A stretch of 64,000 nucleotides of DNA, from contig WPIO01000004.1 in the NCBI GenBank assembly GCA_009760855.2, positions 1,876,001-1,940,000 of the forward strand. The letters are read 5' to 3'. The position numbers and the translations under genes were made by a program. The stretch is from Cristatella mucedo. Taxonomy: Eukaryota > Bryozoa > Phylactolaemata > Cristatellidae. Below the pieces are notes generated by a model, which saw only the letters and a program-made list of their open reading frames with translations, made no database searches and was not told the DNA's origin. This document shows positions 1 through 12,500 of the stretch, piece after piece (position 1 is the first letter of the stretch; every line of letters starts with the position of its first letter).

Positions 1-404
1 GAAACAGCATGTGAAAACCTGTCAACAACCGCTTTTGAGACTCACAAGGAATGGCATAATTTTAAGTTACTAATGAACTGCCAGCAAAACTCATCATCCC
101 TCAAAGCGTCCAGCGTGGTCCTCCTACTGTCATACGAAGGTCTGATGGTCGCGATTCTGCGTGCGTGAGTCGTGATTCTCATAATCCTCTCCGATCAATC
201 TGCACCGAGTGCGCCAGAGGAAGAGACGGGTACTGATGAAACGCATCCACGGATTAGTTGTTCACCCCTTGTCTCAATAAAGTGGCCGCAGATGGAGCAA
301 AATGCGTCTTTCGGATGCTTGCAGCCTTTAGATAAATTTTGGAAAAGTTTATGTAAGTATAGTCAGCTGGAACTAAACTGAATTGGTATGCAATAATAGA
401 AATA
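1..404. other. Unassigned sequence at left edge
   Basis: No gene, repeat family or RNA was recognised. The only open frame (172-381, + strand) is short, starts at GTG and has no familiar motif. Confidence 0.4.
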
Positions 405-690
405 TATATATAATAATAGAAATCATTATTATTAGTAATAATAATAATAATAATTACACGGTCAACACTTCACAGTGCTGGGCACTGGGCAATAAGTAAT
501 TAGAAATCATTATTATTAGTAATAGTAATAATAATAATTACACATAATAATTATACAATAATTATAATAATAATTATAATTATAATTATAATTATAAGTA
601 ATTAGTAACTATTATTAATAAGTAATTACCAGCTGCACGACTCGAACCCGTGACCTGCATGGTGAAGTGCTACCACCTTACACGTGAGTG
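405..690 (-). mobile_element. AT-rich repeat with degenerate tRNA-like SINE head
   Basis: TAA/ATT-rich sequence (405-620) is followed by a stretch at 610-690 that on the minus strand contains a Pol III B-box-like GGTTCGAGTC preceded by an A-box-like segment. This fits a decayed tRNA-derived SINE with an ATT-rich tail. The two halves may be unrelated. Confidence 0.35.
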
Positions 691-1014
691 AAGACTCAGT
701 AAGTGATAAGTGATGTCGAGGCACAGTAGGAGTTTTTTTTGACAGTCCAGCTAAAATCGACTTCCGGCAGTCGGGCATCGAAAGTATCGGGAAGCTGCCG
801 GAAGCCTCACGGGGCGTCGCTGCCTGGTAAGAGTACTCCTATTGACGGAGCTCGCGCGAGGACTGACTGCTGTGACTCTGCCGCGGCGCCGCAGATCTTT
901 CTCGATCGTCACCTGGCCGCCGCCGCCGAGCAACAAGGAGTACAGCCGGACGCCTAAGCCGCACACTACCACTTGTGTGGCAGCGCTCTCGGCGAGCATG
1001 CTCACCCCTTCAAA
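691..1014. other. Unassigned GC-rich sequence before a LINE tail
   Basis: Frames are open on both strands (739-957, 842-1039, 751-1059 minus), as expected from high GC. None shows a known domain. It may be body sequence of the element whose tail follows at 1015. Confidence 0.3.
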
Positions 1015-1085
1015 TGGAAAGCGCCTAGAAAAAGATTGACTTCTCTGAGAGCGCTTCAAGTGAGAAATTATTATTATTATTATTA
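1015..1085 (+). mobile_element. LINE family B solo 3' tail
   Basis: Carries the family tail: an AAAGCGCCTAGAAA-type block, the AGAGATT..TTCTCT hairpin in mutated form, and a terminal (ATT)n run. Confidence 0.7.
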
Positions 1086-1391
1086 CCCTCTGTCCGTGTA
1101 CAGAGTCTCGGAGATTCCTTTTAATTTACTAAAAAACTTCAGAAGATGCGTCTTTTTAAGCGCAGGCTTGAACGCCGCTTTGAGAAGTCTGGATTTGATG
1201 ACGATATAAGTCGATTTCAAAGACTTCCTCCGTTTACTCACCGAGAAGTTTAGTGAGGCCACGGCTTCTTTTTCACTCGAAAGCTGAAATCCTGACAGTC
1301 AGAACCAAACAACTTTATAAGGCAGTAAACAATCTGCTAGCCAACTCAGAGATGATCTCAATCGGCGCTCGGCTGACAAGCTTTCAGCATG
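1086..1391 (+). mobile_element. LINE family A fragment (region upstream of reverse transcriptase)
   Basis: Collinear with 36397-36660, the segment just 5' of the reverse transcriptase in the longest family A copy. Shared blocks include CGTGTACAGAGT and AAGCGCAGGCTTGAACG. Frames are broken. It is sandwiched between two family B tails in opposite orientation. Confidence 0.7.
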
Positions 1392-2165
1392 ATAATAATA
1401 ATAATAATAATAATAATGCACTTGATAAATCGCTCTCAGATAACTCAGTCTCTTTCTAGGCGCTTTACATTTGCTGCAAAGGGAAATGCAATTGAATGGT
1501 GAGTAATTTCATGCTTGATAAACAACATGAATAGCATGGTTAGGGGTGACATGCACAGGGTCAGCATGCAAATGTGGTTAGTGGTAGCATCCACAGTGTC
1601 AGCACACATAAGCACATGAAGGACGAATCACAGGGACCCACTAAATGCTGTCCTAAATAGGTGTTATTTTGAGTTCTTTTTAAATGTGGTCAGGTCAGTG
1701 GATGTTCTGACGCAAGTCGGGAGGAAGCTCCAGGCTTTGGGAGCATACTAACTAAATGCGAGGTCTCCAAAGGATTTGAGGTTTGTACAAGGTATTGGTA
1801 AACTGTTGGATTCCGAAAAGCGGGTGGTACGATGCGTGGCCTGGTGGGGAAGTAGATCTGAGAGATAGGCTGGAGCCAAAGGATGAAGTGACCTAAAAGT
1901 GAGCGACAAAACCTTGAAGTCAATCCGTTGCTTGACTGGGAGCCAGTGCAGGTCGGCGAAAAGTGGTGTGACATGGCAGCTGCGACGCTCACGACAGACA
2001 AGCCTAGCTGCCGAGTTCTGCACCAGCCGCAATCACCTGATCGCTCATGCTGGTAAGCCAGTAAGCAGTGAGTTGCAGAAGTCAAGACGGGATGTCACGA
2101 ATGCATGGACCAACTTGGACGTTGTATCCCTATCTAAACAAGCCCGAATTTTAGCTGAATGCTAT
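1392..2165 (-). mobile_element. LINE family B 3' fragment, reverse orientation
   Basis: Starts with (ATA)n and the reverse complement of the family B tail. It continues into the end of the reverse-transcriptase ORF, where the minus strand encodes HWLPVKQRIDFKVLSLTFRS and LAPAYLSDLLPHQA, typical of the C-terminal region of CR1/L2/Jockey-type elements. Stops and frameshifts mark it as dead. Homologous to 20940-21408, 23870-24445, 51835-52500 and 55545-56220. Confidence 0.8.
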
Positions 2166-2308
2166 GAAGCTGAAAATAGGCAGAAATCAGCAGCGTCAGC
2201 GTTCGGTATTGATTAGCGGCGTCGATTACTTGCGTCCCATCGTGCTTCAGCTATTTTTTGTAAGCCTGAAGTCGTTTCTAATTGCAATAGCGATCTCGCG
2301 ATTAGAAC

Positions 2309-2314
2309 TTTATT
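2309..2314 (-). terminator. CFAP96: Candidate polyadenylation signal of CFAP96
   Basis: TTTATT on the plus strand reads AATAAA on the minus strand, about 845 bases past the CFAP96 stop codon. I saw no closer AATAAA in the GC-rich interval. Position only; no transcript evidence. Confidence 0.25.
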
Positions 2315-2811
2315 CCTGCCGCCTCGCACAAAACATGTCGCCGCCGGCGCGGTCGGCGCGGCACTCGGCGCCGCTTTCGGCGCCGGAGAGCGTTGGCATT
2401 GAGCCCGTACGCAGAGAGGCGTGTCTGTGCACAGACCGCGTGTGGGCGTCGTACCTGCGAGTCGCTCTCTGCAGATCGCGCACTAAAGCGAACGAACCTG
2501 TCCGCGCGGCGCCGCGGCGCGCCGCCGAACGCGGGCGGGGCTCCGTCGGATCGGGGCTCCGTCCTCTCGATCTCGCGCGGGAGAGCTTGCATCGCCGAGG
2601 CGGCGGAAACCGCCGACGAGGCCCAACGGCCCTGGGCTCGGAGTCCCGCAAGCGGCGCCGCCTCGCCAGCGGAGGTCCGGCGAATGGTGGGCGGCCAGGC
2701 GACAGCTCGACGCACGACGGCGAGCGTACGACGGCGGCTGTAGCGAGGCGAGCGCCGCCGCAGCGCAATCTCTCGCTCGCACGAACGCTCTGAGCCGTCT
2801 CTGCTCCGCCG

Positions 2812-2825
2812 CCACCAGATGGCGC
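2812..2825 (+). promoter_or_regulatory. CTCF-like core motif
   Basis: CCACCAGATGGCGC fits every position of the CTCF core consensus CCASYAGRKGGCRS. It lies in CpG-dense DNA about 335 bp beyond the CFAP96 stop codon. A 14-bp match can occur by chance in 64 kb, so occupancy is unproven. Confidence 0.4.
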
Positions 2826-3158
2826 GCCGGGCGCGTCGCTGGCCGACGATTGCAGCACTCCGGCTCCGCCCGGCCACGTGCCGTCGCGAACTAATGCACA
2901 GTCACCGACCGAACCGTCCGAAAGTTGGTGGCGTTGACAGCCCTGCGAGACCGAGAGAGCGAGCGGACGGTCAGCAGCCCGCTCTTTTGCCGCGGAGTCG
3001 AGAAAGATGCGCCCTGCCTGCGGTGCGGCGCAGCGGGCGGGGTGGGGAGGCACTGGGGAGGGTTGGGCGCTGGGGGGGGAGGAGGGAGGGGGCGTAGCTC
3101 AGCGCGAGGCGGCCCCAGAGTCGCTGGGCTCGGCACTGAAGGAGGGCGGGTGCGGCGC

Positions 3159-3338
3159 TCACTTCAAGACGTTCTGGTTTATCACGGACGTAACCGGCGT
3201 CGTCTTGGGGCCGGCCGAGGGCACGAACGTCTTGCCCGTCGAGTTGACCACGTGGACGGGCCTCTTGTAGCGAACGCCGTACGGATCGCTGGAGTGCGAC
3301 GGGTACGGGTCGAAAGTGCCCGCCTTCAAGCCGCCGAG
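3159..3338 (-). CDS. CFAP96: CFAP96 exon 5 (stop codon)
   Basis: Acceptor CTCTGCAG|CTC. Encodes LGGLKAGTFDPYPSHSSDPY and ends SVINQNVLK followed by TGA at 3161-3159. The TFDPYPSHS segment is a strong family signature. Confidence 0.9.
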   Translation of the reverse strand, partial: LGGLKAGTFDPYPSHSSDPYGVRYKRPVHVVNSTGKTFVPSAGPKTTPVTSVINQNVLK

Positions 3339-4334
3339 CTGCAGAGAACGTGGCGAGCGCGGTCGAAGCGCGGCAAAGGCACAGCGCGCGTCGACGAGCG
3401 CTGTGCAGCAGCTCGAACGCCGCTGCGGCACCGGCGAGAAACTCGTCACGAAAGAAGGCGGTGGCTGCGGCGGCAGCGGCTTCGGCGGCTTCGGCCGAGC
3501 GAGTGCAGTGGCTCCAGAGTGAGAGCTGCTTCGCGGCGCCGCCACTCCGGCGATCTCACGCTCTAGAGCCGATCGCGAGCGATCTCACGCTCTAGAGCCG
3601 CGTCTCAGACCGCCGCTTGTAAAAGCATCGTCCTCGAGCTGAGCGAGCGAGGCGGAGGCACGAGTAGGAGAGTAGGAGGGACGGCCCTCATTCTAGCGCC
3701 GCTCCTGCCCCGAATGGGATGACGCACATCCGCTTTTTAAGAGGCGCGCTGTCGGCGACCTCCTTCGAATTGCACCGGACCCGCGGCGGGCGCGACTCCT
3801 CCACCTCGCAGAGACGTCGCGAGCGGGTGCGCGTGTCTCCTGCCCAACCTCCTCCTCCTCTTCCCCCCCCCCCCCGCCGCCGCCTCTACCCCAACCAACC
3901 AAGCTCTACCAACCAAACTCACGACTCAACCAACAACTACTCAACAACAACAACTCAACCTACTCAACCAACCAAACTCTACCACCGCCTCTACCCCAAC
4001 CAAGACCTGTGTCCGCCCCCATCCGATTGCAGTAGCACACTGGGCACCAGCCAGGGTAACGAAAGAAAAATATTAGCTGATTTAACAGCCTCGTCTGCAT
4101 AGCTACAGACGAGCCGTAAATGTTATCGCCACCGCTTGCAGTTGGCAATAAAGGATCGCCCACTGCGGCGTTCGAAACCCACGTGACCTCGGTCGTGAAG
4201 AGCGAGCACCTTATCTGCTGGGCTATCGCGGTCCTGAGGTACTGTAGCCATGCCCTGGATAGATTTCGCGGCGCGCGTTTATCTTCCAACGTCGGGGCGC
4301 TAAGGTATGCGCCTCTATCAATATCCTCCCTCCC

Positions 4335-4406
<72 letters not shown>

Positions 4407-7332
4407 CTGTCTCTTTCTCTCTTTTTGATTTAACCGCCTCCTTTGTATAGCGAAAGAAGAGCTTTAAAGGCTATCAGCAGCGCTGCCCGTGGCAATAAAG
4501 GATCGTCCACAGCAGGATTCGAACCCACGACGTCGGGGCGAACGGGTCGTGAAAAGCAACCGCCTTGCTTAGTGAGTCATCGCGGCTCTCTCTCTATCTC
4601 TCGCGCGCTCTCGAGATCGGAGCACGCCGCTCGTGCCCTGCGTTGCATTTTGCTTCGCTGCGCCACCCGCAGCAGCGGCAGCCGGGTAGCGGGCGCCGGG
4701 TGCCGTCGAGACAGCGAACGAGCTCTCACCACTTTGCCCGGATGGCTGGGCCGGAAGGGAGCCGCTATGGGCTTCTCGGGCGCGTCCTTCTTGACGGGCG
4801 GCAGAGGCCGGTCGTTGGTGTACGGGTTGGCATTAAAGAAATCCCTCGGGTGCATGTTCAACTTGAACGCGCCGCCCTTCATCCCGGCCTTGTGCTGCTC
4901 CTGCAATTTCTGCAGAAACGCCAGCGAGCGCGGCGTAAGACGCGAATGTAAGGCGGGGGGCCTTAGCGGACAGCTGGCGTAGCGGACGAAGCTGGCGAAG
5001 CTGCCTTAGCGGACAGCTTAGCGGACAGCTAGCGCCTACAGAGCGCCTCTGCGTCGGCGACGGCGGCGGCGGCGGCGGAGGGCACTCTACTATCGCACGA
5101 AGCGACGCTGGCGGGTGGCCCGGCGCGGCGAAATCGGACGGCTAGCGCCCGCGGTAAAAGCTAGACGCCAGCTGGAGCGGACCGCTCTTAAGAGAGTCGT
5201 CAGAATCGTGGCCCCTCGTCGTCGGCTGCCGTTCATTGGCTGCCTTTCATTTCAGAGTGGCGATGCATTTCAAAGAAACGCGAGAGCGAGCGAGCGAGCG
5301 AGAGGGCGAGCGCGCGCACAATTTGCGGAGCGGCAGGAGGAGGAGGAGGACTCTCCAGACGAGCCCGTCGCAAAGGGAAGTTGCAGCGGTAGCGCGCGCG
5401 ACTCGTCTCCGCTTAGCTGCCAGGAGGCGGGCCGCCGGAGGCTGCCAGGAGGCGCCAGGAAGCGCCAGGAGGCGGGCCAGCCCGAGCGGCACCGAGACCC
5501 CCGAGCGGGACCTCTCTCAGCGGAACGAGCGGCAGCGGGGAGGCGGAGGGGGAAGGGCCGGCGTGTTTCCGGCTCGCTCTGGTTGGAGGAGCGGCGGCCT
5601 GGCGGGTCTGCAGAGCCGGCTAGCGCCGCCGCCGCCGCCGCTTCTGCCTCCCAGGCGACGGACGTCTAGCCGCCGAAGCGGCGGCTTTTCGCTGCCTGCG
5701 CACCGAAAAGGCCGCGAAGGCAGCGGAAAGCCGAGAGCGCGCGCGGCGACGTCAGTCACCTTGTCAGTCTCGTGCACCTGGTCGTAGGGCTCCGTCTGAT
5801 GAGCCGGATACTTTCCGAGAGTCACCTGCAGGTAGCCGAAGCCGGTGCCCCTCTTGCCGGGGTTGGTGTAGAAGTTCTTGTGCTCGGGCGGCCGCGGACC
5901 GGCGCTCTTGCTGGCCGCGCTGAAGAACGGCACGTTCCCGCCGATCGTGCCGTAGTGACTGCCGAGCCCCGACCTGGACGTTCGTGAGAGGACGAGCGAC
6001 GCTCGAGCGACTGCCGTGGCGGCGGCTGCGGAGGCGGCGACGTCGTGCGCCGTGTTGAAGTCGCAGCGGCAGCAGACGAACCGCCTCGGAGAGGCCGCGG
6101 GCAATGCGTCGGTTCGTGGAGACTGGGAGATTCCTAGCTAGACGGTCCGCGTCTCAGTTGGAAACGTCGACAACGTAAGACTATTAATCGGATTAAAGTG
6201 GACGACGGTTGCGCTTTTATGAACGTAGCCCTTTATTCCGCGGGAATTTCTCGCCTCAACGGCATTTCTAAATCAGGGCAGAGAACCGCGTTATACGATT
6301 CCTTCGTCACAGCGGTCCCCGTCCAGTATGCATCGACCGCTAAGATTAGTTACCGGGCGCGTAGGCAAAAGAATTAAGCACGGGATTAATGGGACTATTA
6401 CGAGGATGTGCCGAAACGGGCAACGGCCAGGAATTGGTCGCTTCCGGTTGCAGCGACGACGATTCAAAATGTGAAGAGACGACGGCCGCCCTTCTTCTCC
6501 TAGAGCGCAACCTCGCGTATCTCGGGGCTGTAATGTCATGTATCGTCATGTAATGTCATGCATCTCCGTCCGTAGCTCCACAAAGTCACAAAGACTAGGT
6601 GGGTGTTACGCAGGAGAGTTTTGCATAGCGCACTCGCAGCCTAAGCGGCTTTTGGTAACGCATTCGGTAGCCAACAGACTTCGTCTCGCGCAACAAAGAG
6701 AAAGTGGGAAGCGTAGCAGAGTCAGGAGAGCAGCTGAGGTGGTGAGCAGCATGAAAGTAGCAGCTCAGGACCGCTGAAAAGGATGAGCCATAGTCGGCAG
6801 TAGGAGAGTAGTTGCCGTCGCGTGTCCGAGCACTGCTCATAAATAGTCAGAGCGAAGATAGCAGCGGAATACCCGGAGGTATCGCGGAGAAATCAGGTAA
6901 AGGTCCGAGTCGCCCGAGGCTGCTCTTTAGCGCGGGGAGGAAAATGGAGGATAGGTTTGTAAAGCGCCTAGGAAGAGAATCAGTTCTTTGAGGGCGTTTT
7001 ATCAAGTGCATTATTATTATTATTATTATTAGGATAGCTTTATAGGATAGCTCTGCAGGATAGTTTTGTAAAGCACCTGACGGATCTGCCTCGGTGTTAG
7101 CATTTCAAGTCGCCGAGTGAGGGATGGGTGGTCGACTGATAAGCGCGCTGGGTGCGCCATGCGGTCTTAAGCATCTTTTAAATAATAATCCTCCAAACGA
7201 GATGCGTCACAATGCACACGCAAAGGAACTAATTAACTGCGGCTTCTTTTCCCTCGGTGGTGTATCAGCTATCGCAACAGCACGAGATTGTTTGATCGAT
7301 ACACTTGAGCATAAACATGTCATTTACACACA

Positions 7333-7415
<83 letters not shown>

Positions 7416-9463
7416 ACTCTCTGTCTGTAGCAAGTGAGACCGAAGGCCACCTTCTTTCGCATTAGCGAGACTAGCTCTTTGATGCGCTCCCAGAGTAGCG
7501 AGAGAGAATTCGCATGGATTTGACCTCAGCATACCTTTTAAAATAGAGATTCTGGTCTCACTCAAAGTTAAAAGTGACTTGCTTACAGCTATTGATCTAG
7601 CGGGAGCAACGACGAGTCGACGCAATCGATCCACTGAAAATAGCTCTACGCTTAGGGCATCACGCCTGCGGGCATGCGCCCGCTTTTACCGCCAGGATTT
7701 CGCATGCGACACTATTTGGGGCTAAGCCGAGACAGTGCTCTGACAGAAGGCGACGTCATTTTGCTTCGGCCTTGGATTTGAAAGGGAGCAAAAAATATGC
7801 GGATCGTCAGGAAAAACTTCAAGCGTTGTTGAAAGCCAAGCTCTAGCAGGTAGACAAGGATGCACGACCACAATGGCCGCATTCCTCCGTTGGCCGCATG
7901 TCCCTTTTGTTTAAGTTACGTGAGCGCTCCTCCATAATGATTTCAATATTTCCACACGACCGTATCACTAACTTGGGTAAGAAAAAGTAAATAGCCACCC
8001 ATAAATACCCAACAATCTCCGCTCTTCTTCCGCTCCGTCCTTGACGCTCTTCTTCTCGACTCTTGAAAGAACGACTCGCCGAAAGCAAGATGAAATGGGC
8101 CTGAAAAGTGTGCAGCTGCGACGAAACACCGCCATTGGCGATTACATTCGCAGTAACTCACACTGCCGTGATGGCACACTAGGTAAGGCGGTTAGTTTTC
8201 ACGACCTCGGCCCCGACGTTGTGGGTTCGAATCCTGCGGTCGGCGATCCTTTATTGCCGCTGCGAGCGGTGGCGATAGCCGCAAAGGCTCTTCTGTCGCT
8301 AGACAAAAAAGAGGCTGCTTAATCAGCCGGTATTCCTTTCACTTTCCCCACACCGCCACATTCATTGGGACGATACAGATATGACGAGAAAGACAGTTTC
8401 TTCATTTCTGAGTAGAGTATCGCAAGTAATGCTAATTTATACGTCGTCTGAAATGCGCCCTATTAGAATGCATTCGCTATCCAGACGCTTTAGATCGCGC
8501 CTCTAGAGATAGCCAAGGTTTAGAGAATTTAACTCTATCCTACATGGAAAGCTAACAGCATTTTTAAAGTGCCCAGACATAAATTAGGTTCTTTGAGGGG
8601 GCTATGCAGATACATTTTTATTATTAGTATCTTTAACAAGTATCGCTCTTAGGCTGGCATGCTAAAACAAACATTAAAAGACACCCACACCCGCCTGTTA
8701 AAAGACATCTGGCCGGTAACATGCACAGAGTCAAGTGTACTGTTAAAAACCGTAGTAGACAAGAATAAAAATATAACAAGTTTAGTGAGCGGATTTGGGT
8801 GGAGGTAGCGGTCGGAGGCGATTCCTATAGCATCCTTCCGGAGGCTGAATTGGCAGCGTAAGCCAGGTACTAGATATGCCACGAATGAAATAGTTAGAGA
8901 ACAATCACGCACGATTGCGTGCGTTGAAGCAGGACGGCGGAGCAAGACAACGCTGCGCCAGGCTTACGGCAGCTTATCTCCGCTGCTCGGCATGAACGGC
9001 TTCCCAATATTCTTCTGCGCCTCCTTGATCCTGTATTGGCGTCTCATCTTGATGGGATCCGAGTATGATTCCCCTTCGAACACGCGCCCGAACGTCTTCT
9101 CAAAGTAGCCATCTTGCTTCGCCGAACGATCCTTGAGCCCTCCGGGTAGCATCTGCTTGCCTTTGCTGGCAGAAGCATTGAACTCGCCTGCGGCGGCGAG
9201 TAGTTCACATCCGGTCAAGATGGCGACAACGTGCAGCAGCTGCCAGGCTTCGTAAAAACCGATCGCGGGATCGAATGCTCGGCGTGAACGGACGCTCTGC
9301 GATGCCGAAAGACGCGCAGTCCCGGGGGAGGGAGAGCTAGCGAGCGCTGCTTTCAGCTTCCTTCAAAAAGGGCGCGACAGCTTGAGCCGGAGCTCGCAAA
9401 GAGGCGCCGGAATCTGAGAGCGGGCGGGCAGAGGGAGGTGAGGGAGATGATGGGGGAATCATT

Positions 9464-9501
<38 letters not shown>

Positions 9502-12500
9502 AATGATTATCATATATATATATATATAATTCATTTCTATAGCGCCCTTTGAGAACATAATCTTTATTCAGGCGCTTCACATATGCCTCGGGGCTCGAAC
9601 CCACGACCTCGGCCGTCAGACCTTGGTCGGGGCGAGCACCTTAACCGCTGGACCAAACCAGTTATTGTGTTTTTATCAGAAGCTGTCTAAAAAAAAAGAA
9701 AAATCAAGGGCCAGTCTTGTTTTATATTGCGGTAGAAAAGATTCGCGAAGTAGTTTTGCTAATTTTAAGTACCTATACAGAGATTTAGTTCTCTGAGGGC
9801 TCTATATTAAATGTATTATTATTATTGTTATTATAGCTCCAACCTTGACCATGACCTGAAGTGCGAGAGGTCTGAGGACTCCTTTGCTCGTACCGCGTAA
9901 GTTCCGGACGTCTTTATTAAGAATATTGATTACAAATTTCGAGATTGGCCCAAGAGACCGAATCTTTTTCTGGGCACTATACACATGGTAGAATAGGAAG
10001 CGAATTATGCACGCACGTCATTGCGAACCAATCATCGGTTCGCAATGACGTGCGTGCATAGTTTCGGCACACATGAGTGCATGCTAAAAAAAAATCGCAA
10101 TTTTTTTGGAGCAAATAGTGCGGGGAGCATTACATTGTGTAGCTTTTTTTAAATGCCTTCAAGTCGGGGAATTTCATGACGTCAGTCGGAAGGGAGTTCC
10201 ACGCTTGGGGAGCATACGAATGGAAGGTCTCCATTCTCCAAAGACTTGTTCTGGTTGGTTAGAGGCACAGCTGTAGCCACTGATTTGGACAAGCAGGCTA
10301 CATGACGTGAAGCCTGATTGGGAAGTGTTATCGATTGATAGGCTTCCCGAGCAAGAGAACGAGTGACCTAAAAATGAGTGATTGAACCGGTGAAGTGCGC
10401 TTCGCTGCGAGGTGGCAAGCCCAATTAAGTAGAATGTGAAGAATATGCGATTTAAAACGACGATTGCGACTTTATTGGAAGTCTTTCACCAACGGCATGC
10501 ATCTTATTGCTCCGACAGGACGACCCCGAAAGTAGTGGACAAGAGAAGTCTAAGCGGGTTTCGCAACTGCGTGAGCCAGCTTGGTCATGGTGCCCGTGTC
10601 TAAGCAAGTCCAGACGTTTTCAATTGTATGCAGCTGAAAGGAAGCACACTTGACTGCGGAGGGGCTAGCTAATACTGAAATTTTTTGCGAAAGGTCATTT
10701 TGGATGAGGGCACTCAGATTGCGTGAGATGCAACATGAGATGTGGTGGCTTAGCCAAATTTGTGGGATTACACATTCAAACGTTTGAGTAATACCAGGTT
10801 TGCCCCGCAGCTAGGACGCTAGTTGTCTCGCCATTCTATTTGAGGAAAGTTGCTAGTTCCAATGATAACTTACTATCGCTGCGAACCTCGAACAGGAATT
10901 GTCTCGTCGTATACCGCTCACAGAATGTTTATACTTATACTCTTGAGCAAAACAATCCATTCATCTTACTCTGGTCTTGATTTTTGTTGTGCGAGTATGT
11001 AACAGCGACTTATCCTAAGCCATTTACGCTAGCTGCAGTCGGCTATTTGCTTCGTTCAATGCGCACTGGCGAAGGCTTCCGGCCCTTTGCCGTCGTCAGC
11101 TCTGCAACTGCGGTCCCAGGAAGTTGATTGAGGAAACAGAATTATGCGTGCGGGCTTGGATCATCCATGCATGCATGCATGCTTGTGCTAGACACTTTCT
11201 CATAACCTCTGCATAACCTTTCTCATAACTGGCAGCAAGTCATTGACTTGCTGCCGCCTTAAGCAGATGGAGTCGCGGTTCTACTCCCACCGAGCGTCAA
11301 CTTGAACGAAAAGTAGCTTTTTGCTGCTGCTCTCGCAAACGTCGTACCAAGGCTACGTGACCTGGCTGCGACGTACTCTTATCCAACAGACGACAGACTC
11401 TCACTCGCCCGCCAGGTGGTCAACGCTACTCCCAACTGTTAATATGCAGCATATCGCATCGTTGCAAGTGCTTAGGCATGGTCGACTCTTCTTGGCTGCA
11501 GTTGCACTTTTTTGTCAGCACCTAAAGTGACTCCGTCGAGCGGTTCTCGCCTAGATCCCTTGTCGGACATATCAGAGAATCACTCCGTCACACTCTTTTG
11601 CTAGCCGGCGTGGATCGATCCTGTTGCCGGGAATTTCAACTCAAAAAGAAAAACACAGCAGCTGCCCCACTATCGCCACAAAATTAATTATTCTGCAACT
11701 AAATGTTCTTCGAGCGCAGCTTATGCCTCAGATCGCTGACTACAGCCACAATGACGTGCCGAGGGGTCCGTATCCTTTCTCCAAGCTGCTTAGCTGGTCT
11801 CAGAAGCACCAAGCAGCTCAGCTGGCTTCAAACGCTGCAGACGCTGACGGTGGGGCCGTGCACATGCTGCTCTGTCAATAGTGGCACCTCACGAAGGCTT
11901 TCTGACTTAGAAGCCTCATTTATATAGCGACAGAAGAGCCTTAACGGCTGTCATCGCCGATTGCATTGGTCAATAAAGGATCGCCCACTGCTGGACTTGA
12001 GCCGACCACCCTGTTGGTCGAGAAGAGCGAGCACCTGAGATCCCTGAGCTAAGACCCTCCTTAGGCGAAATCGCAGCCACCGCGACGCCTCTTTCAGTAG
12101 AAGCATGCCGTGCGCCGCACACTGCGCTAACATCTCAAGCAGACGGCTTGCTTTAAAAAGTTTTAATCGCAATCGGACGCAAATCGGACGATTCGCAAAT
12201 CTGAAGCAAACGCTCGAGTGCTTCGATCCGGAAACAGTACGGGTCTCCCTGGATGTAATGGCCATTCATAATGGCGGCGTATGACGCAGAAGACCGAGCT
12301 CAGCATTACGAGTCTATGACCTCCGATTCGCCTAAGCTGAATTCAAGCGGAGGCTAGTAACTGCGCGAGCGATCTGGCATCGCGATCGGTCACCCGGGGC
12401 CGCTGACGCTCCGTGCACGCAGTGGAAGCACCTGCTGCTTAGGCGACTGCTGGATTCGCAGATGTAGGATCCGCCTCGAAATGAGAATCTCATCTTACCT

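Larger units (their letters stand above)
2166..3158. other. GC-rich, CpG-dense region downstream of CFAP96
   Basis: From about 2335 the sequence becomes extremely GC- and CpG-rich, and all six frames are open by composition alone. No protein domain was recognised. If the polyadenylation signal at 2309 is used, part of this is CFAP96 3' UTR; it could equally be a CpG island. Confidence 0.4.

Noticed and set aside
2302-3053. Long overlapping frames on both strands downstream of CFAP96
   Set aside because: Stop-poor because of very high GC; Arg/Ala/Pro-rich with no domain.
8215-8240. tRNA gene
   Set aside because: A and B box present but no cloverleaf can be completed; the block recurs as a SINE family.
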